A stretch of 64,000 bases of DNA from JBBDXI01 sp040902425 (GCA_040902425.1 JBBDXI010000094.1:14720-78719); one strand, 5' to 3'; positions 8,992 through 18,552 are shown, counted from the stretch's first letter. Translations and numbers: made by a program. Notes: generated by a model not told the origin, from the sequence alone.

Positions 8992-9912
8992 TTATTCGCC
9001 CTGCCCCGGCTGCTGGTCCGGCGGCTTCACGGCGAGGATCGAGCACGGCGCCTGCCGCACGATCCGCTCCGCCGTGCTCCCCAGCAGAACATCCCGCAGG
9101 TTGGTCCGCCCGCGCGTCCCCAGGCACGCCAGGTCGCACCCGTGCTTCTGGATGAACTCCACCGCCCCCACGCCGTGGCTGGTGCTCTCGACCAGATGGA
9201 ACTTCGGCCCCAGGCGGGCGACCTCCGGGCGCGACGTCACATCCTGCGCGAAGCCCTCCAGCCGCCGGGCCAGGATGTCGGAGTACTGCTTCTGGAAATC
9301 CCGCGCCGCCTCGGGCGTCGGGGAGCGGTAGTGCAGCCGCTTCCACGGGGCCTCGAAGACGTGCAGGATGTGCAGCGCCGCCCCGTCGCCGACCGCGACC
9401 TCGGCCGCGGCCTCCAGGGCCAGCCGCGAGGTCTCGGAGAAGTCCACCGCCGCGACCACGCCGCGGAAGGGGCCGGTCTGGGAGCGCCGGACGAGCAGCA
9501 CGGGGGTGGGGGCCTTGCGGACGCAGCGGGTCGCCAGGGTGCCCGTCCCCTGCGACTCGGGGGAGGTGCCGTGCGTGCCCAGGACCAGCAGGTCGGCCCC
9601 GCGCGACTGGGCGAGGATCTCGGCCAGGGGGTTCCCGACCAGGACGAGGAACTCGACGCCGGACTTGTCCACGCCGGGGGCGAACTCGTTCCAGGCCTGC
9701 TGCGCGTCGGCCTTCACGGAATCGACGATCGCCACCGCCGTGGGGGGCATGATCTCGGCGACCTCCTCGAGCACCAGGGTCTCGATGGTGTGCACCGCGC
9801 GGACTCTGGCCGCCCCGCCGCCCCCGCGTGCGAGGCGGACCGCCTGCCCGAGGGCGGTGGCCGAGCAGGGGGTGAAGTCGACGCCGACGACGATGGACCG
9901 AAGCTGCTTCAT
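8992..9912 (-). CDS. Universal stress protein with two tandem UspA domains
   Basis: 306 aa soluble protein. Domain 1 (about 1-140) starts IVVGVDFTP and has the nucleotide-binding region LVLGTHGTSPESQGTGTLA. Domain 2 (about 150-300) starts VVAAVDFSETS and has CLGTRGRTNLRDVLLGSTAE, the classical G-2x-G-9x-G(S/T) ATP-binding pattern. UspA tandem proteins help cells survive starvation or redox stress, but the partner or signal is not visible here. Stands alone on the minus strand. Confidence 0.93.
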   Translation of the reverse strand: MKQLRSIVVGVDFTPCSATALGQAVRLARGGGGAARVRAVHTIETLVLEEVAEIMPPTAVAIVDSVKADAQQAWNEFAPGVDKSGVEFLVLVGNPLAEILAQSRGADLLVLGTHGTSPESQGTGTLATRCVRKAPTPVLLVRRSQTGPFRGVVAAVDFSETSRLALEAAAEVAVGDGAALHILHVFEAPWKRLHYRSPTPEAARDFQKQYSDILARRLEGFAQDVTSRPEVARLGPKFHLVESTSHGVGAVEFIQKHGCDLACLGTRGRTNLRDVLLGSTAERIVRQAPCSILAVKPPDQQPGQGE

Positions 9913-9984
9913 CGCGTGATCCTATCGGGCCGGGGTGTGCCCGGGCCGCCGCCGTCCGTGTCCATGCGCACCGCCCCGCCGTGT

Positions 9985-9990
9985 TACAAT
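9985..9990 (+). promoter_or_regulatory. Possible -10 box (TACAAT) of the small membrane protein gene
   Basis: TACAAT lies 20 bp before the ATG at 10011, with a ribosome site (GCAGGAGG) between. No convincing -35 box is visible, so this is only a weak promoter guess. Confidence 0.3.
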
Positions 9991-10010
9991 GGGACCGCAG
10001 GAGGTTCGCC

Positions 10011-10190
10011 ATGGACACGCACGCGCACGGACAGCACCCCACGCCCGACCCCAGCGCGGGCCACCACGCCGAGGTCCACGAGGCAGCGCCCGGCGCCAGC
10101 GACGAGCCGGTGGCGATGGTCGCCGTCGCCGTCCTGGCGGCGCTGGTGCTGGGGATGTGCATCCTGTGGTTCTACTCGTCGTTCGCCTGA
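10011..10190 (+). CDS. Small His-rich single-span membrane protein
   Basis: 59 aa. The N-terminus is rich in His and Asp/Glu (MDTHAHGQHPTPDP), followed by one transmembrane helix (MVAVAVLAALVLGMCILWF) and a very short tail. ATG 10011 has a strong Shine-Dalgarno (GGAGG, 6 nt away), so this start is preferred over the in-frame one at 9981. I do not recognise the family; the His-rich head could bind metal, which is speculation. The next gene starts 14 bp downstream, so the two may be co-transcribed. Confidence 0.65.
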   Translation: MDTHAHGQHPTPDPSAGHHAEVHEAAPGASDEPVAMVAVAVLAALVLGMCILWFYSSFA

Positions 10191-10204
10191 ACGCGGGGGC
10201 GCAC

Positions 10205-10474
10205 GTGGCGAAGGGGCAGCACCTCTCCCGGCACCAGCAGGGCATCGTCCGGCGGCACTACGAGCACCTGGACACGCGGACGCTCACCCAGCTCCAGGAG
10301 CTCACCTCCGAGCTGGCGGTGGCCGCCGACGACAAGGCCCGCGAGCGGCATTGGAAGCGCGTGGCGACGCTCCTCGAGCGGGCGGACGCGAACGACGCCC
10401 GCATCCGCCGCATCCTGGACACGCGGGATGTGGCGCTGCTGGCGGCGCTGGTGGGCGACCTGATGCGGGGCTGA
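10205..10474 (+). CDS. Conserved-looking hypothetical helical protein
   Basis: 89 aa from GTG 10205, 14 bp after the small membrane protein. Highly charged and predicted helical (QGIVRRHYEHLDTRTLTQLQELTSELAVA), with no signal, membrane span or known motif. An in-frame ATG near 9935 would force a long arginine-rich extension across the upstream gene and was rejected. Ends 3 bp before the convergent stop of the next gene. Function unknown. Confidence 0.6.
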   Translation: MAKGQHLSRHQQGIVRRHYEHLDTRTLTQLQELTSELAVAADDKARERHWKRVATLLERADANDARIRRILDTRDVALLAALVGDLMRG

Positions 10475-10477
10475 CGG

Positions 10478-11218
10478 CTATCTCCGCCATCGCCCGGCCG
10501 CGAGCGCGCCCGCAAGCCCCGCAAGGGCCAGCGCCCCCGGCGCCGGGATGGGCGTGTAGTGCACCTCCAGCGCCGGCCGCAGGGCCGGGTTGGAGTGCTC
10601 GCGGGAGTCGAACCGCTTGGCGGTCTGCGCCGTCGTCTCGGTCCCCATCAGCAGCCAGCCGTCGGCGGAGCCGGGTGCATCGAGCCACGCCTGCACATCC
10701 GCGCCCATCAGCGGCGTGGTCCACGTGTAGAGCCCGGCGCTGGTCACCGGGATCGCCGCGCTCGCGAGGGGGTTGAAGTCGCCGCCGGCGCTCGCCCAGG
10801 GCGTCACGCCGAAGACGCGGTCGAGCCAGGTGGCATCCCCCGGCTGGGCCGGCGCGCCGGTGCCCCCGCTGGGGCCGGCGTTCGACGCCCCCTCGCCCCA
10901 CGCGCCGGCGACCGTGTGCAGGGAGACGGTGCTGAGCGCGGTCTGCAGGCTCGACATGTTCAGTCGGAGCGTGACGCTGTCGATGGTCGCCCCGGCGGGC
11001 ACCGCGCCGGCGATGTCGAAGGCGATCAGCGCCCTCCTGACCGCCGGCAGGTTGTTGGCCCCGCAGTGGAAGCCCGGCCCGGCGCCGTTGCTGTTGCTCG
11101 GCAGGTCCAGGAAGATCGTGGTGTCCCGCGAAGCGCCGAGCGTGACCACGTCGGCGGGCGAACCCGCCGCCGCCAGGAGGACCGCGCCCGCCCCCAGTGC
11201 AGCCATAGTGCAACGCAT
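10478..11218 (-). CDS. Secreted DNRLRE-like domain protein with PEP-CTERM-like tail
   Basis: 246 aa. Signal peptide (MRCTMAALGAGAVLLAAAG) followed by a beta-rich domain of DNRLRE type (DTTIFLDLPSNSNGAG, RRALIAFDI, VTLRLNM), usually carbohydrate-associated and extracellular. The C-terminus IPAPGALALAGLAGALAAGRWRR is a Pro-rich motif, hydrophobic helix and Arg cluster, as in PEP-CTERM sorting signals, which implies exosortase-type processing. The upstream frame stays open far beyond the signal peptide, but that part only shadows the next gene. Confidence 0.8.
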   Translation of the reverse strand: MRCTMAALGAGAVLLAAAGSPADVVTLGASRDTTIFLDLPSNSNGAGPGFHCGANNLPAVRRALIAFDIAGAVPAGATIDSVTLRLNMSSLQTALSTVSLHTVAGAWGEGASNAGPSGGTGAPAQPGDATWLDRVFGVTPWASAGGDFNPLASAAIPVTSAGLYTWTTPLMGADVQAWLDAPGSADGWLLMGTETTAQTAKRFDSREHSNPALRPALEVHYTPIPAPGALALAGLAGALAAGRWRR

Positions 11219-11370
11219 CGGTCTGTGCTCCGTGTTCGCCCCGTGACCGGGCCCGGCCCCTCCCGGCTCCTTGCCTGTCGCGGCGGGAGCGTACCTCAGA
11301 TTCGCGTGAATGCACGGCCGGGTTCGCGGTTCCCCGCGGGGGGCGGTGGGGCCGTGCGGCCCCGGCCCCC

Positions 11371-12186
11371 TCAGGCCGCCGGGGCCCGGGACTCGCGGCA
11401 CGGCGTCTCCCCGCACGCCAGCGCGGCGGGGTCCTGCCGGAAGTATCGGGCCATGAGGCGGTACGCCTCCGGGTGCCGTTCCCGCAGCTCGCGCCCGCGC
11501 TCGAAGAACACCTCGGTGAGGACCGCGAAGAACTCCGCCGGGCTCGTGGCCGCGTACGGCGAGAGGAGCGTGGGCCGGCCGCTCCGGAGGTCGGCGCCGA
11601 GCGCGTGGTACTCGCGCCACATCACGCGTGCCCACTCCTCGGCGTGCTCCCTCGAGCCCATAAGCGGCGCGCCATCGACCGCGCCCGTCTCGCCGTCGAG
11701 CTGGTGGGCGAACTCGTGGAACACGACGTTGGACCCATCGCCGGGGTCGGCGGCGCCGGCCTGCACATCGCGCCACGAAACGACCACCGGCTGGCGCCCG
11801 CCCGGCGTGTGCCACGACTCGCCCGCGCGCCACGCAGCGCCCTCGGTCACGATCCCGGCCGGGCCCACCGCCCGCATCTGGGCCAGGTACGCCGCGGGGT
11901 AGACCAGGATCGTCGAGACGCCGGGGTAGTAGTTCGTGTCGCGGTGCAGGAGCAGCACCGCCGCCTGCGCCGCGATGAGCACGCGGACCTCGTCGGTCAG
12001 CGTCAGCCCCGCGCACCCCTCGTAGTACTTCTCGGCCAGCAGCACCCGCGTGTGCCCCTCCAGCTCGCGCCGGTCGGACTCGGGGAGGCAGCGGTAGTAG
12101 GGGAGCCGCCGCTCCAGCAGGGCCCGCCACGCCGCCGGGAAGGCCTTGGCCCGCAAACGTTTACGTCGCCAGTTCCGCAGGGGCAT
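11371..12186 (-). CDS. mtfA: MtfA-like zinc metallopeptidase (M90 family)
   Basis: 271 aa, close to the 265 aa of E. coli MtfA. The zinc site HEFAH is at 157-161 (VVFHEFAHQLD), with a downstream Glu-bearing segment SPAEFFAVLTEVFFE. The N-terminal helical half carries the family pattern LPYYRCLPESDRRELEG. MtfA is a cytosolic peptidase that in E. coli binds the repressor Mlc and so affects glucose uptake; no Mlc or PTS gene is in this window, so the target here is unknown. ATG 12186 gives the family N-terminus. Divergent from the dockerin gene at 12333. Confidence 0.88.
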   Translation of the reverse strand: MPLRNWRRKRLRAKAFPAAWRALLERRLPYYRCLPESDRRELEGHTRVLLAEKYYEGCAGLTLTDEVRVLIAAQAAVLLLHRDTNYYPGVSTILVYPAAYLAQMRAVGPAGIVTEGAAWRAGESWHTPGGRQPVVVSWRDVQAGAADPGDGSNVVFHEFAHQLDGETGAVDGAPLMGSREHAEEWARVMWREYHALGADLRSGRPTLLSPYAATSPAEFFAVLTEVFFERGRELRERHPEAYRLMARYFRQDPAALACGETPCRESRAPAA

Positions 12187-12332
12187 CCACCCATGGTATT
12201 CGGGATCGGCGGGCCCCCGTTTCGCCGCCTCACACGCCCCGGTAGTATGCCCACCCGGCAGGGAGGGCCGCACGAGGGTTGGCCGGTAGCGCGCCGGAGG
12301 CACGCGACGGCCGAACGCCCGGAGCGCGTGGG

Positions 12333-13202
12333 ATGCACTCATACACCGCGGCCGCGCTGGCCACCACACTGGTCGCGGGCAGCGCCGCGACCGCCCAACA
12401 GATTTACAGCAACGGTGGGTTCGCCACCGGCGCGGCCCTGAGCAACGGCGCCCCCGCGCCGGCCGGCGCCCAGTGGAGCGAGCTCCAAGTCGGCAACAAC
12501 ACGCTGGGCTTCGTGGGCCCGCGGTACGCCGACAACGTCACGCTCGCCGGCTCGACCCAGGTGCAGTCGATCGACGTGTTCGCCTACGTCAGCAACTGGC
12601 CCGGCGGCCCCAGCCCCTTCACCACGGCGACGCTGCAGGTCTGGAACGGCAACCCGGGGCAGACCGGTTCGGCGGTGATCTTCGGGAACACCGTGACCAA
12701 CCGCTTCGTCTCCGCCACGCTCCAGGATGTCTACCGCGCTCACAACGCGCTGCCGGAGCTGACCCGGCGCGTGTGGGCCGTCCGCATCGCCGTCAACACC
12801 ACGCTGGAGGCCGGCGAGTACTGGTTCGACTGGGGCCTCGCCGGGGTGGGCAACGTGGTCCCGGTCACCCTCGTCGGGCAGCTCCAGAAGCCCGGGGCCA
12901 ACGCCGTCTACATCCCGCCGGCCGTCGGCTTCTGGCGCAACGTCGTGGACGGGACCAGCCAGCTCGCGCAGGACTTCCCCTTCGTGCTCAACGGGAGCGG
13001 CGGCACGGGCGGCGGGTGCTACCCCAACTGCGACCAGAGCACGACGCCCCCGGTCCTGAACGTGCAGGACTTCGGGTGTTACCTCACGCGCTACGCCGCG
13101 GGCAACGCCTACGCCAACTGCGATCAGAGCACCACGCCCCCGGTCCTGAACGTGCAGGACTTCGGGTGCTTTCTTACCAAATACGCCGCGGGGTGTCCCT
13201 GA
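12333..13202 (+). CDS. Secreted protein with GC-type dockerin anchor
   Basis: 289 aa. Signal peptide ending near TAQQ. The middle 200 residues look like a beta-sandwich (SIDVFAYVSNWPGG, TATLQVWNGNPG, VWAVRIAVNTTLEAGEYWFDWG), similar in feel to extracellular lectin or GPI-less adhesin domains, but I do not name a family. The end is the duplicated dockerin-like module (NCDQSTTPPVLNVQDFGCYL then ...GCFL). The next gene begins 11 bp later on the same strand, so they may share a transcript. Confidence 0.8.
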   Translation: MHSYTAAALATTLVAGSAATAQQIYSNGGFATGAALSNGAPAPAGAQWSELQVGNNTLGFVGPRYADNVTLAGSTQVQSIDVFAYVSNWPGGPSPFTTATLQVWNGNPGQTGSAVIFGNTVTNRFVSATLQDVYRAHNALPELTRRVWAVRIAVNTTLEAGEYWFDWGLAGVGNVVPVTLVGQLQKPGANAVYIPPAVGFWRNVVDGTSQLAQDFPFVLNGSGGTGGGCYPNCDQSTTPPVLNVQDFGCYLTRYAAGNAYANCDQSTTPPVLNVQDFGCFLTKYAAGCP

Positions 13203-13213
13203 AGGGTCGAGCG

Positions 13214-14494
13214 ATGCCGGGTTCATTGAGGAGACGGGGCGCTGTGCTCAAGTGGCTGCTGGTCCTCGTCGCCCTGATCGTGGTCGCCCGCGCGGCCAAG
13301 GCGGCGGCGTTCGCGCTCAGGCCCGACCCGGCGCGCTGCGCCGAGCCCCGCCAGCCGCAGCCCGCCGCCGAGCCCGGCCGCGCCGGTCCCCGAGACCTCT
13401 CCGGCATCCTCGAGCCGATCCGCGCCGGGGCGAAGGTCCCCGCCATGGCGGGGGCGCTCGTCTCCGGCGGGAAGGTCGTCGCCATCGGCGCCACCGGCGT
13501 CCGCAAGGAGGGGGAAGGCGCCCGGGCCACCACCAGCGACCTGTGGCACCTGGGCTCCAACACCAAAGCCATGACCGCCGCCATGATCGCCACACTCGTC
13601 GAGGATGGGACCCTCCGCTGGGAGAGCACCGTCGGCGAGGTCTTCAAGGATGTGGACATGCAGGAGGGCTGGCGGCCGGTCACGCTCCGGGAGCTGCTCA
13701 CCAACCGCGGCGGCGCGCCCGCCAATCTCGACGCGGACGGCCTGTGGGGCAGGCTCTGGCAGTTCAAGGGCACGCCGCGGGAAGCGCGCATGGAGCTGGT
13801 TCGGGGCGTCCTCAAGCGCCCGCCGGGCAAGCCGGGCGTCTACACCTACTCGAACGGCGGCTTCGCCATCGCCGGCGCCATGGCCGAGGAAGCGGCCGGC
13901 CGCGCCTGGGAGGACCTGATGCGCGAGCGGCTCTTCCTGCCCCTCCGCATGCCCTCGGCCGGTTTCGGCGCCCCGGGCAGGCCCGAGGTGCCCGACCAGC
14001 CCCGCGGCCACACCGCCGCGGGCAAGGCCGTCGAGCCGTCGCCGAGCGCGGACAACCCGGTGGCGATCGGCCCCGCCGGGATCGTCCACTGCTCGCTGGA
14101 GGACTGGGCGCGGTACATCTCGATGCACCTCGCGGGCCTCCGCGGCGGGTCGGGCTTCCTGAAGTCCGAGACCTTCCGGATGTTGCACGAGCCCGCCGCC
14201 GGCCCGGGGAGCGAGCAGTACGCGATGGGCTGGGGCCTGGGCACGCGCCCGTGGGCGAAGGGCGACAAGGCGCCGGACGGCTCAGCGCCGAGGGGGACCG
14301 TGCTGACCCACTCCGGCAGCAACACGATGTGGTTCGCCGTCGTGTGGATCGCCCCGGAGAAGGACTTCGCCGTGCTGGTCGTCTGCAACCAGGGCGGCAG
14401 CCGCGCGGCCAAGGCCTGCGACGAGGCGGTGGGGGCGATCATCAAGTTCCGCGACGAGATGAGCCGCGAGAGCAAGCCGCCCGCGGGCCCGTAG
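13214..14494 (+). CDS. Serine hydrolase, beta-lactamase/D-Ala-D-Ala carboxypeptidase fold (class C-like)
   Basis: 426 aa with an N-terminal membrane anchor (LKWLLVLVALIVVARAA). It has the family's catalytic motifs: S115-N-T-K118 (WHLGSNTKAMTA), a Tyr-Ser-Asn motif in VYTYSNGGFA, and HSGSN near the C-terminus in place of KTG. These enzymes act outside the inner membrane as esterases, peptidases or beta-lactamases; the substrate cannot be predicted. Starts 11 bp after the dockerin gene and ends 5 bp before the convergent SMC gene. Confidence 0.9.
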   Translation: MPGSLRRRGAVLKWLLVLVALIVVARAAKAAAFALRPDPARCAEPRQPQPAAEPGRAGPRDLSGILEPIRAGAKVPAMAGALVSGGKVVAIGATGVRKEGEGARATTSDLWHLGSNTKAMTAAMIATLVEDGTLRWESTVGEVFKDVDMQEGWRPVTLRELLTNRGGAPANLDADGLWGRLWQFKGTPREARMELVRGVLKRPPGKPGVYTYSNGGFAIAGAMAEEAAGRAWEDLMRERLFLPLRMPSAGFGAPGRPEVPDQPRGHTAAGKAVEPSPSADNPVAIGPAGIVHCSLEDWARYISMHLAGLRGGSGFLKSETFRMLHEPAAGPGSEQYAMGWGLGTRPWAKGDKAPDGSAPRGTVLTHSGSNTMWFAVVWIAPEKDFAVLVVCNQGGSRAAKACDEAVGAIIKFRDEMSRESKPPAGP

Positions 14495-14499
14495 CGGGA

Positions 14500-17400
14500 T
14501 CAGGCTTCGGCCGGCGCACTGTCGCGCATTCCGGCGAGGGCACGGCGAAGGACTTCCCGGCGTGGCGTGGTCTCGCCCTCGCCGTTGGCCGAGGCGTCAC
14601 CGTTCGTGCGGGCCGCGTCCTCAGGAAGCGCCGGAGCCCGTGTCGCGCCTACGGCGGGTGCCGCCGCGATCGACCCGTCCTTCGCGACCTGCTCGAACTT
14701 CACGCTCACCCGCGTGCTCACGCCCCGCTCCTGCATCGTCACGCCGTAGAGCCGGTCGGCCGCCTGCATCGTCTTCTTGTTGTGCGTGATCACGATGAAA
14801 TGGCTGTGGGTGGTGAACTCGCGCACCACGCCGCAGTAGCGGCTCACGTTGCTCTCATCCAGGGCCGCATCCACCTCATCCAGGATGCAGAAGCAGCTCG
14901 GCTTGCTCTGGAAGATCGCCAGCAGCAGCGCCACCGCCGTCAGCGTCTTCTCGCCGCCGGAGAGCTGGCTGATCGAGCGCGGCTCCTTGCCCGGCGGGCG
15001 GGCGATGACCTCGATCCCCGACTCCAGCAGGTCCACCTCGTCGGTCTCGACGCGCCTCGTGCCCTCGGCCGTCTCGACCTCCTTGATCAGCGGCATCAGG
15101 CGGACCTCCGCCTTCCCGCCGCCGAAGAGCTTGCGGAACATGCCCGACGGCCCGGCGAAGTGCTCCTGGATCCGGGCGAAGATCTCCCCGAACCGCTCCT
15201 TGCTCGCGGCGTTCAGCGTCTCGATCAGCTCCGTCAGCTTCGTCGCCGCGTCGTCGATGTCCGCCACCTGCCGGATCAGCTCCTCGTTCCGCTGCTCCAG
15301 CTGCCCCTCCTCGTCGAGCGCCTCGAGGTTGACGTTGCCCAGGGCCTTGATCTGGTCGCGCAGCAGGTCCGCCTCGGCCGCGGCGGCCGCCGTGTCGATG
15401 CGGGCCACGCCGCCCGACTCGAGCAGGCGGCGGTAATCCGGGTACTCCCACGCGAGGTCGAGCTCCAGCTCCTGCTGGGTCCGCTCCTCCAGGTTCTCGC
15501 GCTTCACCTCCAGCTCGCGCCGCGAAACCTCCAGCGCGTGCCAGTCGCGCTCCACCTGCTGGGCCCGCACCCTCGCCAGGTTCAGCTGCTCCCCCAGCAT
15601 GGTCACGGCCGCGTTCGCCTCTTCCATCCCCGCCTGCGCCTCGCCCGCCAGGGCCTCCAGCCGCACCGCCTCCGCGCCCGACTCGCGGATCTGCTCCGCC
15701 GCCGCCGCGATGGTCCGCTCGTGCTCGGTCAGGCGCGCCCGCGCCTGCTCCAGCACGCGGGCCAGGTCGCGCTGCTCGCGCCCCGCGCCCTCGATGGCCA
15801 GCTCCAGCCGCCGGTGCTCGCGCCGGGCCTGCCCCGCCTGCTCGGCAAGCCGCCCCGCCTCGACCCGCAGCGCCGTGATCCGCTCCGCCGCCTGCTCGGC
15901 CCGCACCCCGATCTCCGTCAGCTCCCGCTCCAGCGTCGCCACCAGCCCCGCCTGCTCGTCGTGCAGGCGCGAGAGCTTCTCGATCCGCTCCCGCAGCCGG
16001 GCCCGCTCCTCCTCCATGCCGCACAGCCGCGACGCCAGTTGCCGCGACTCATCCGCCAGGTCCGCATCGTCGCGCGACAGCCGCTGCACCTCGCCCGCCA
16101 GCTGCTCGGCCCGCGCTTGCTCGCCCACGAGCGCCCGCTGCTCGCCCGCCAGCCGCGACCGCAGGTCCGACTGCTGCCCGCTGATCGCGCTCACCTCGGC
16201 ATCGACACCCTGGAGCTGCGCCCGCTCGGCCGCCAGCTCCGCCCCCAGCGACGCCGCCTGCATCTCCAGCTCCGCCAGCTCCGACCGGCGCTGCAGCACG
16301 CCCGACTCCGACTTCGCCGAGAGCGGCCCGGCGACGATCCGCCCGTCCGGCTCCATCACCGCCCCATCCCGCGTCACGAACCGCGACCCCGGCGAGAGCG
16401 CCGCCAGCATCAGCGCCGAATCCAGGCTCTCGACGAGGTAGGTCGCCCCCAGCAGACGCTCGATCAGCCCCGCCACCGCCGAGGCCGCATCCTGGGGCGC
16501 CGCCGGCCGCACCAGCATCCGCACCGGCACCACCCGCACGCCGTCCACGAACGCCGGCTCCGGCGGGTCCTCGCGCCAGCGGTGCGCCGGCGTCGCCTGC
16601 GGGCCCCGCTCGCTCAGCCCCGCCAGCGGCACGAACATCACCCGCCCCGGCAGGCCCGCCAGCTCCTCCCGCGAGGGCACCTCCGCGATCGTCGGCACCA
16701 CCAGCGCCTGCAGCGCCGGCCCCAGCGCCGCCTCTACGGCCGCGGCGTGCTCCCGCCCCGTCTCGATCAGGTCCGCCAGGGGCGCGATCACGCCCGCGAA
16801 GCCCGTCCCCGCCTCCTTGGCCTCCAGGGCCGCCCGCACGGCATCATCCAGCCCCGCCCGCGTCTCCACCATCTCCTGCAGGGCCGCCCGCCGGCTGTCG
16901 AGCTTCAGGAACGCCTGCTCCAGCGACGACACCCGGCCCGCCAGGTCGCGGCGCTCACGGGACAGGCTCGCGGCCGCGGCGTCCTTCTGTGCCAGCTCGC
17001 GCTCCAGGCCCGCGGCCCGCCCGCGCCGCTCCTCGAGCGCCCGGGCGAGGCTCTCTCGCCCCGAGTGCGCCCGCGCCAGGTCGGCCCCGAGCGCCGCCCG
17101 CCGCTCCTCCACCTTCGCCCCCTGCTCGCGCAGCGACTCCTCGCGCCGCCGCTCCGCCTCCACCGACGCCAGCAGCGCCGCCCGCTCCCGGTCGATGTTC
17201 ACCGCCGCCGCCCGCCGCTCCGCCAGCGAGCCCTGCTTCTCCGCCCGCTCCTCCAGCACCGCCGCCCGCTGGGCTCCCGCCGCCTCCGCCTGCCGCTCGG
17301 TCTCCGCCAGCCGCTCCGAGGCCTGGGCGATCTGCTGCCGCTGCTCCTCGGCCGCCTTCTCCAGCCCCGCGATCCGGCTCTCGATCTCGACCAGCCGCGA

Positions 17401-18552
17401 CTCGTCCGCCACCAGTTGCAGGCGGGCATCCTCGAGCGCCCGCTCCGCCATCGTCTTGCGCTGCCACGCGGAGTGCTCCGCGTGCCGCGCGGCCATCTTC
17501 TGCTCATCCAGCAGCTTGTGCCGCTGGAGCAGCTCGTGCCGCGCCAGCTCCGCCTCCTGCTTGGCCGTCTCGACCGCCGCGACCCGCCCCGTGGCCTCGT
17601 CCCGGGTCGCCTCCAGCCCGCTCAGGCGGCTGGTCAGCCCATCCAGCCGCTGCCGGAGGTCGTCGTACGCCTCGAACGCCAGCGCCAGCCGCACCCCCCG
17701 CAGCTCGCTGTCCAGCTCCTTGAACTTCCGCGCCTTGGCCGCCTGCCCCCGCACGATCCGCAGCCGCCGCTCCGTGCTCGCCAGTTGCTCGCGCGTCAGC
17801 GACAGGTTCGCCTGCGCCTTCTCCAGCTTCCGTTGGCTCTCGATCCGCCTCTGCTTGTACCGCGCGATGCCCGCGGCCTCCTCGAAGATCACCCGCCGCT
17901 CCTGCGGGCTCGCCAGGAGCATCGCGTCCACCTTCCCCTGCTCGATGATCGAGTAGGCGTCGGCGCCGATGCCCGTGTCCAGGAACAGGTCGCGGATGTC
18001 CCTCAGCCGCGCGATCCGACCGTTGATCAGGTACTTGCTCGTCCCGTCGCGGTAGAGGCGGCGCTCGACTTCCACGACGTCGGCGTCGATCGGCAGGCCG
18101 CGACGCCGGGCGGAGGCGGCCCGAGCAGGTGAAGAGCCGAGCCGGTGAGCGGCTGACGGGGCCGCGGGCGCCCCCGCGTCATTCGCCTCTTCATCTGTTC
18201 CCCTCTTCGCCTCGTCAACCAAGCCCTCGGCGCCGATCTCCGGGTTATCCCCGTACTGCAGCTCCACCATCGCCGCCCCGGCGTTCACCACCGGGTTGTC
18301 GAACGAGAGCGTCACGCTCGCCAGCCCGCTGGGCTTCCGCCCCGCCGACCCGGCGAAGATGACGTCGATCATCTCCTTCCCGCGCAGGCTCTTGCTGGAG
18401 CGCTCCCCCAGCACCCACTTCACCGCGTCCACGATGTTGCTCTTGCCGCACCCGTTGGGCCCCACCACGCCGATCACCGCCTCGTCGAAGGTGAACTCCG
18501 TGGGGTCGGCGAACGACTTGAACCCGTTCAGTGTGAGCTTGCGAAGACGCAT
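14500..18552 (-). CDS. smc: Chromosome segregation protein SMC
   Basis: 1350 aa, longer than the usual about 1190. N-terminal ATPase lobe with Walker A GPNGCGKSNIVDAVKWVLGE, two long coiled-coil arms around a hinge (GFAGVIAPLADLIETG ... VMFVPLAGL), and a C-terminal lobe with the signature LSGGEKTLTA, Walker B CILDEVDAALDE and VITHNKKTMQ. It forms condensin with ScpA (scpA is at 34954 here) and ScpB. An extra segment of about 60 residues (about 105-165; bases 18060-18235) interrupts the N-lobe between the sheet around VELQYG and VERRLYRDG, with Ala/Arg/Pro-rich low-complexity sequence. It is probably an inserted repeat. ATG 18552 starts exactly at the family N-terminus (MRLRKLTLNGFKSF); the earlier start at 18693 is rejected. 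Confidence 0.96.
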   Translation of the reverse strand: MRLRKLTLNGFKSFADPTEFTFDEAVIGVVGPNGCGKSNIVDAVKWVLGERSSKSLRGKEMIDVIFAGSAGRKPSGLASVTLSFDNPVVNAGAAMVELQYGDNPEIGAEGLVDEAKRGTDEEANDAGAPAAPSAAHRLGSSPARAASARRRGLPIDADVVEVERRLYRDGTSKYLINGRIARLRDIRDLFLDTGIGADAYSIIEQGKVDAMLLASPQERRVIFEEAAGIARYKQRRIESQRKLEKAQANLSLTREQLASTERRLRIVRGQAAKARKFKELDSELRGVRLALAFEAYDDLRQRLDGLTSRLSGLEATRDEATGRVAAVETAKQEAELARHELLQRHKLLDEQKMAARHAEHSAWQRKTMAERALEDARLQLVADESRLVEIESRIAGLEKAAEEQRQQIAQASERLAETERQAEAAGAQRAAVLEERAEKQGSLAERRAAAVNIDRERAALLASVEAERRREESLREQGAKVEERRAALGADLARAHSGRESLARALEERRGRAAGLERELAQKDAAAASLSRERRDLAGRVSSLEQAFLKLDSRRAALQEMVETRAGLDDAVRAALEAKEAGTGFAGVIAPLADLIETGREHAAAVEAALGPALQALVVPTIAEVPSREELAGLPGRVMFVPLAGLSERGPQATPAHRWREDPPEPAFVDGVRVVPVRMLVRPAAPQDAASAVAGLIERLLGATYLVESLDSALMLAALSPGSRFVTRDGAVMEPDGRIVAGPLSAKSESGVLQRRSELAELEMQAASLGAELAAERAQLQGVDAEVSAISGQQSDLRSRLAGEQRALVGEQARAEQLAGEVQRLSRDDADLADESRQLASRLCGMEEERARLRERIEKLSRLHDEQAGLVATLERELTEIGVRAEQAAERITALRVEAGRLAEQAGQARREHRRLELAIEGAGREQRDLARVLEQARARLTEHERTIAAAAEQIRESGAEAVRLEALAGEAQAGMEEANAAVTMLGEQLNLARVRAQQVERDWHALEVSRRELEVKRENLEERTQQELELDLAWEYPDYRRLLESGGVARIDTAAAAAEADLLRDQIKALGNVNLEALDEEGQLEQRNEELIRQVADIDDAATKLTELIETLNAASKERFGEIFARIQEHFAGPSGMFRKLFGGGKAEVRLMPLIKEVETAEGTRRVETDEVDLLESGIEVIARPPGKEPRSISQLSGGEKTLTAVALLLAIFQSKPSCFCILDEVDAALDESNVSRYCGVVREFTTHSHFIVITHNKKTMQAADRLYGVTMQERGVSTRVSVKFEQVAKDGSIAAAPAVGATRAPALPEDAARTNGDASANGEGETTPRREVLRRALAGMRDSAPAEA

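Noticed and set aside
13252..18132. A 1626-codon open frame on the plus strand across smc
   Set aside because: Arg/Pro/Leu-rich shadow of the minus-strand smc gene, with no domains; typical of high-GC DNA.
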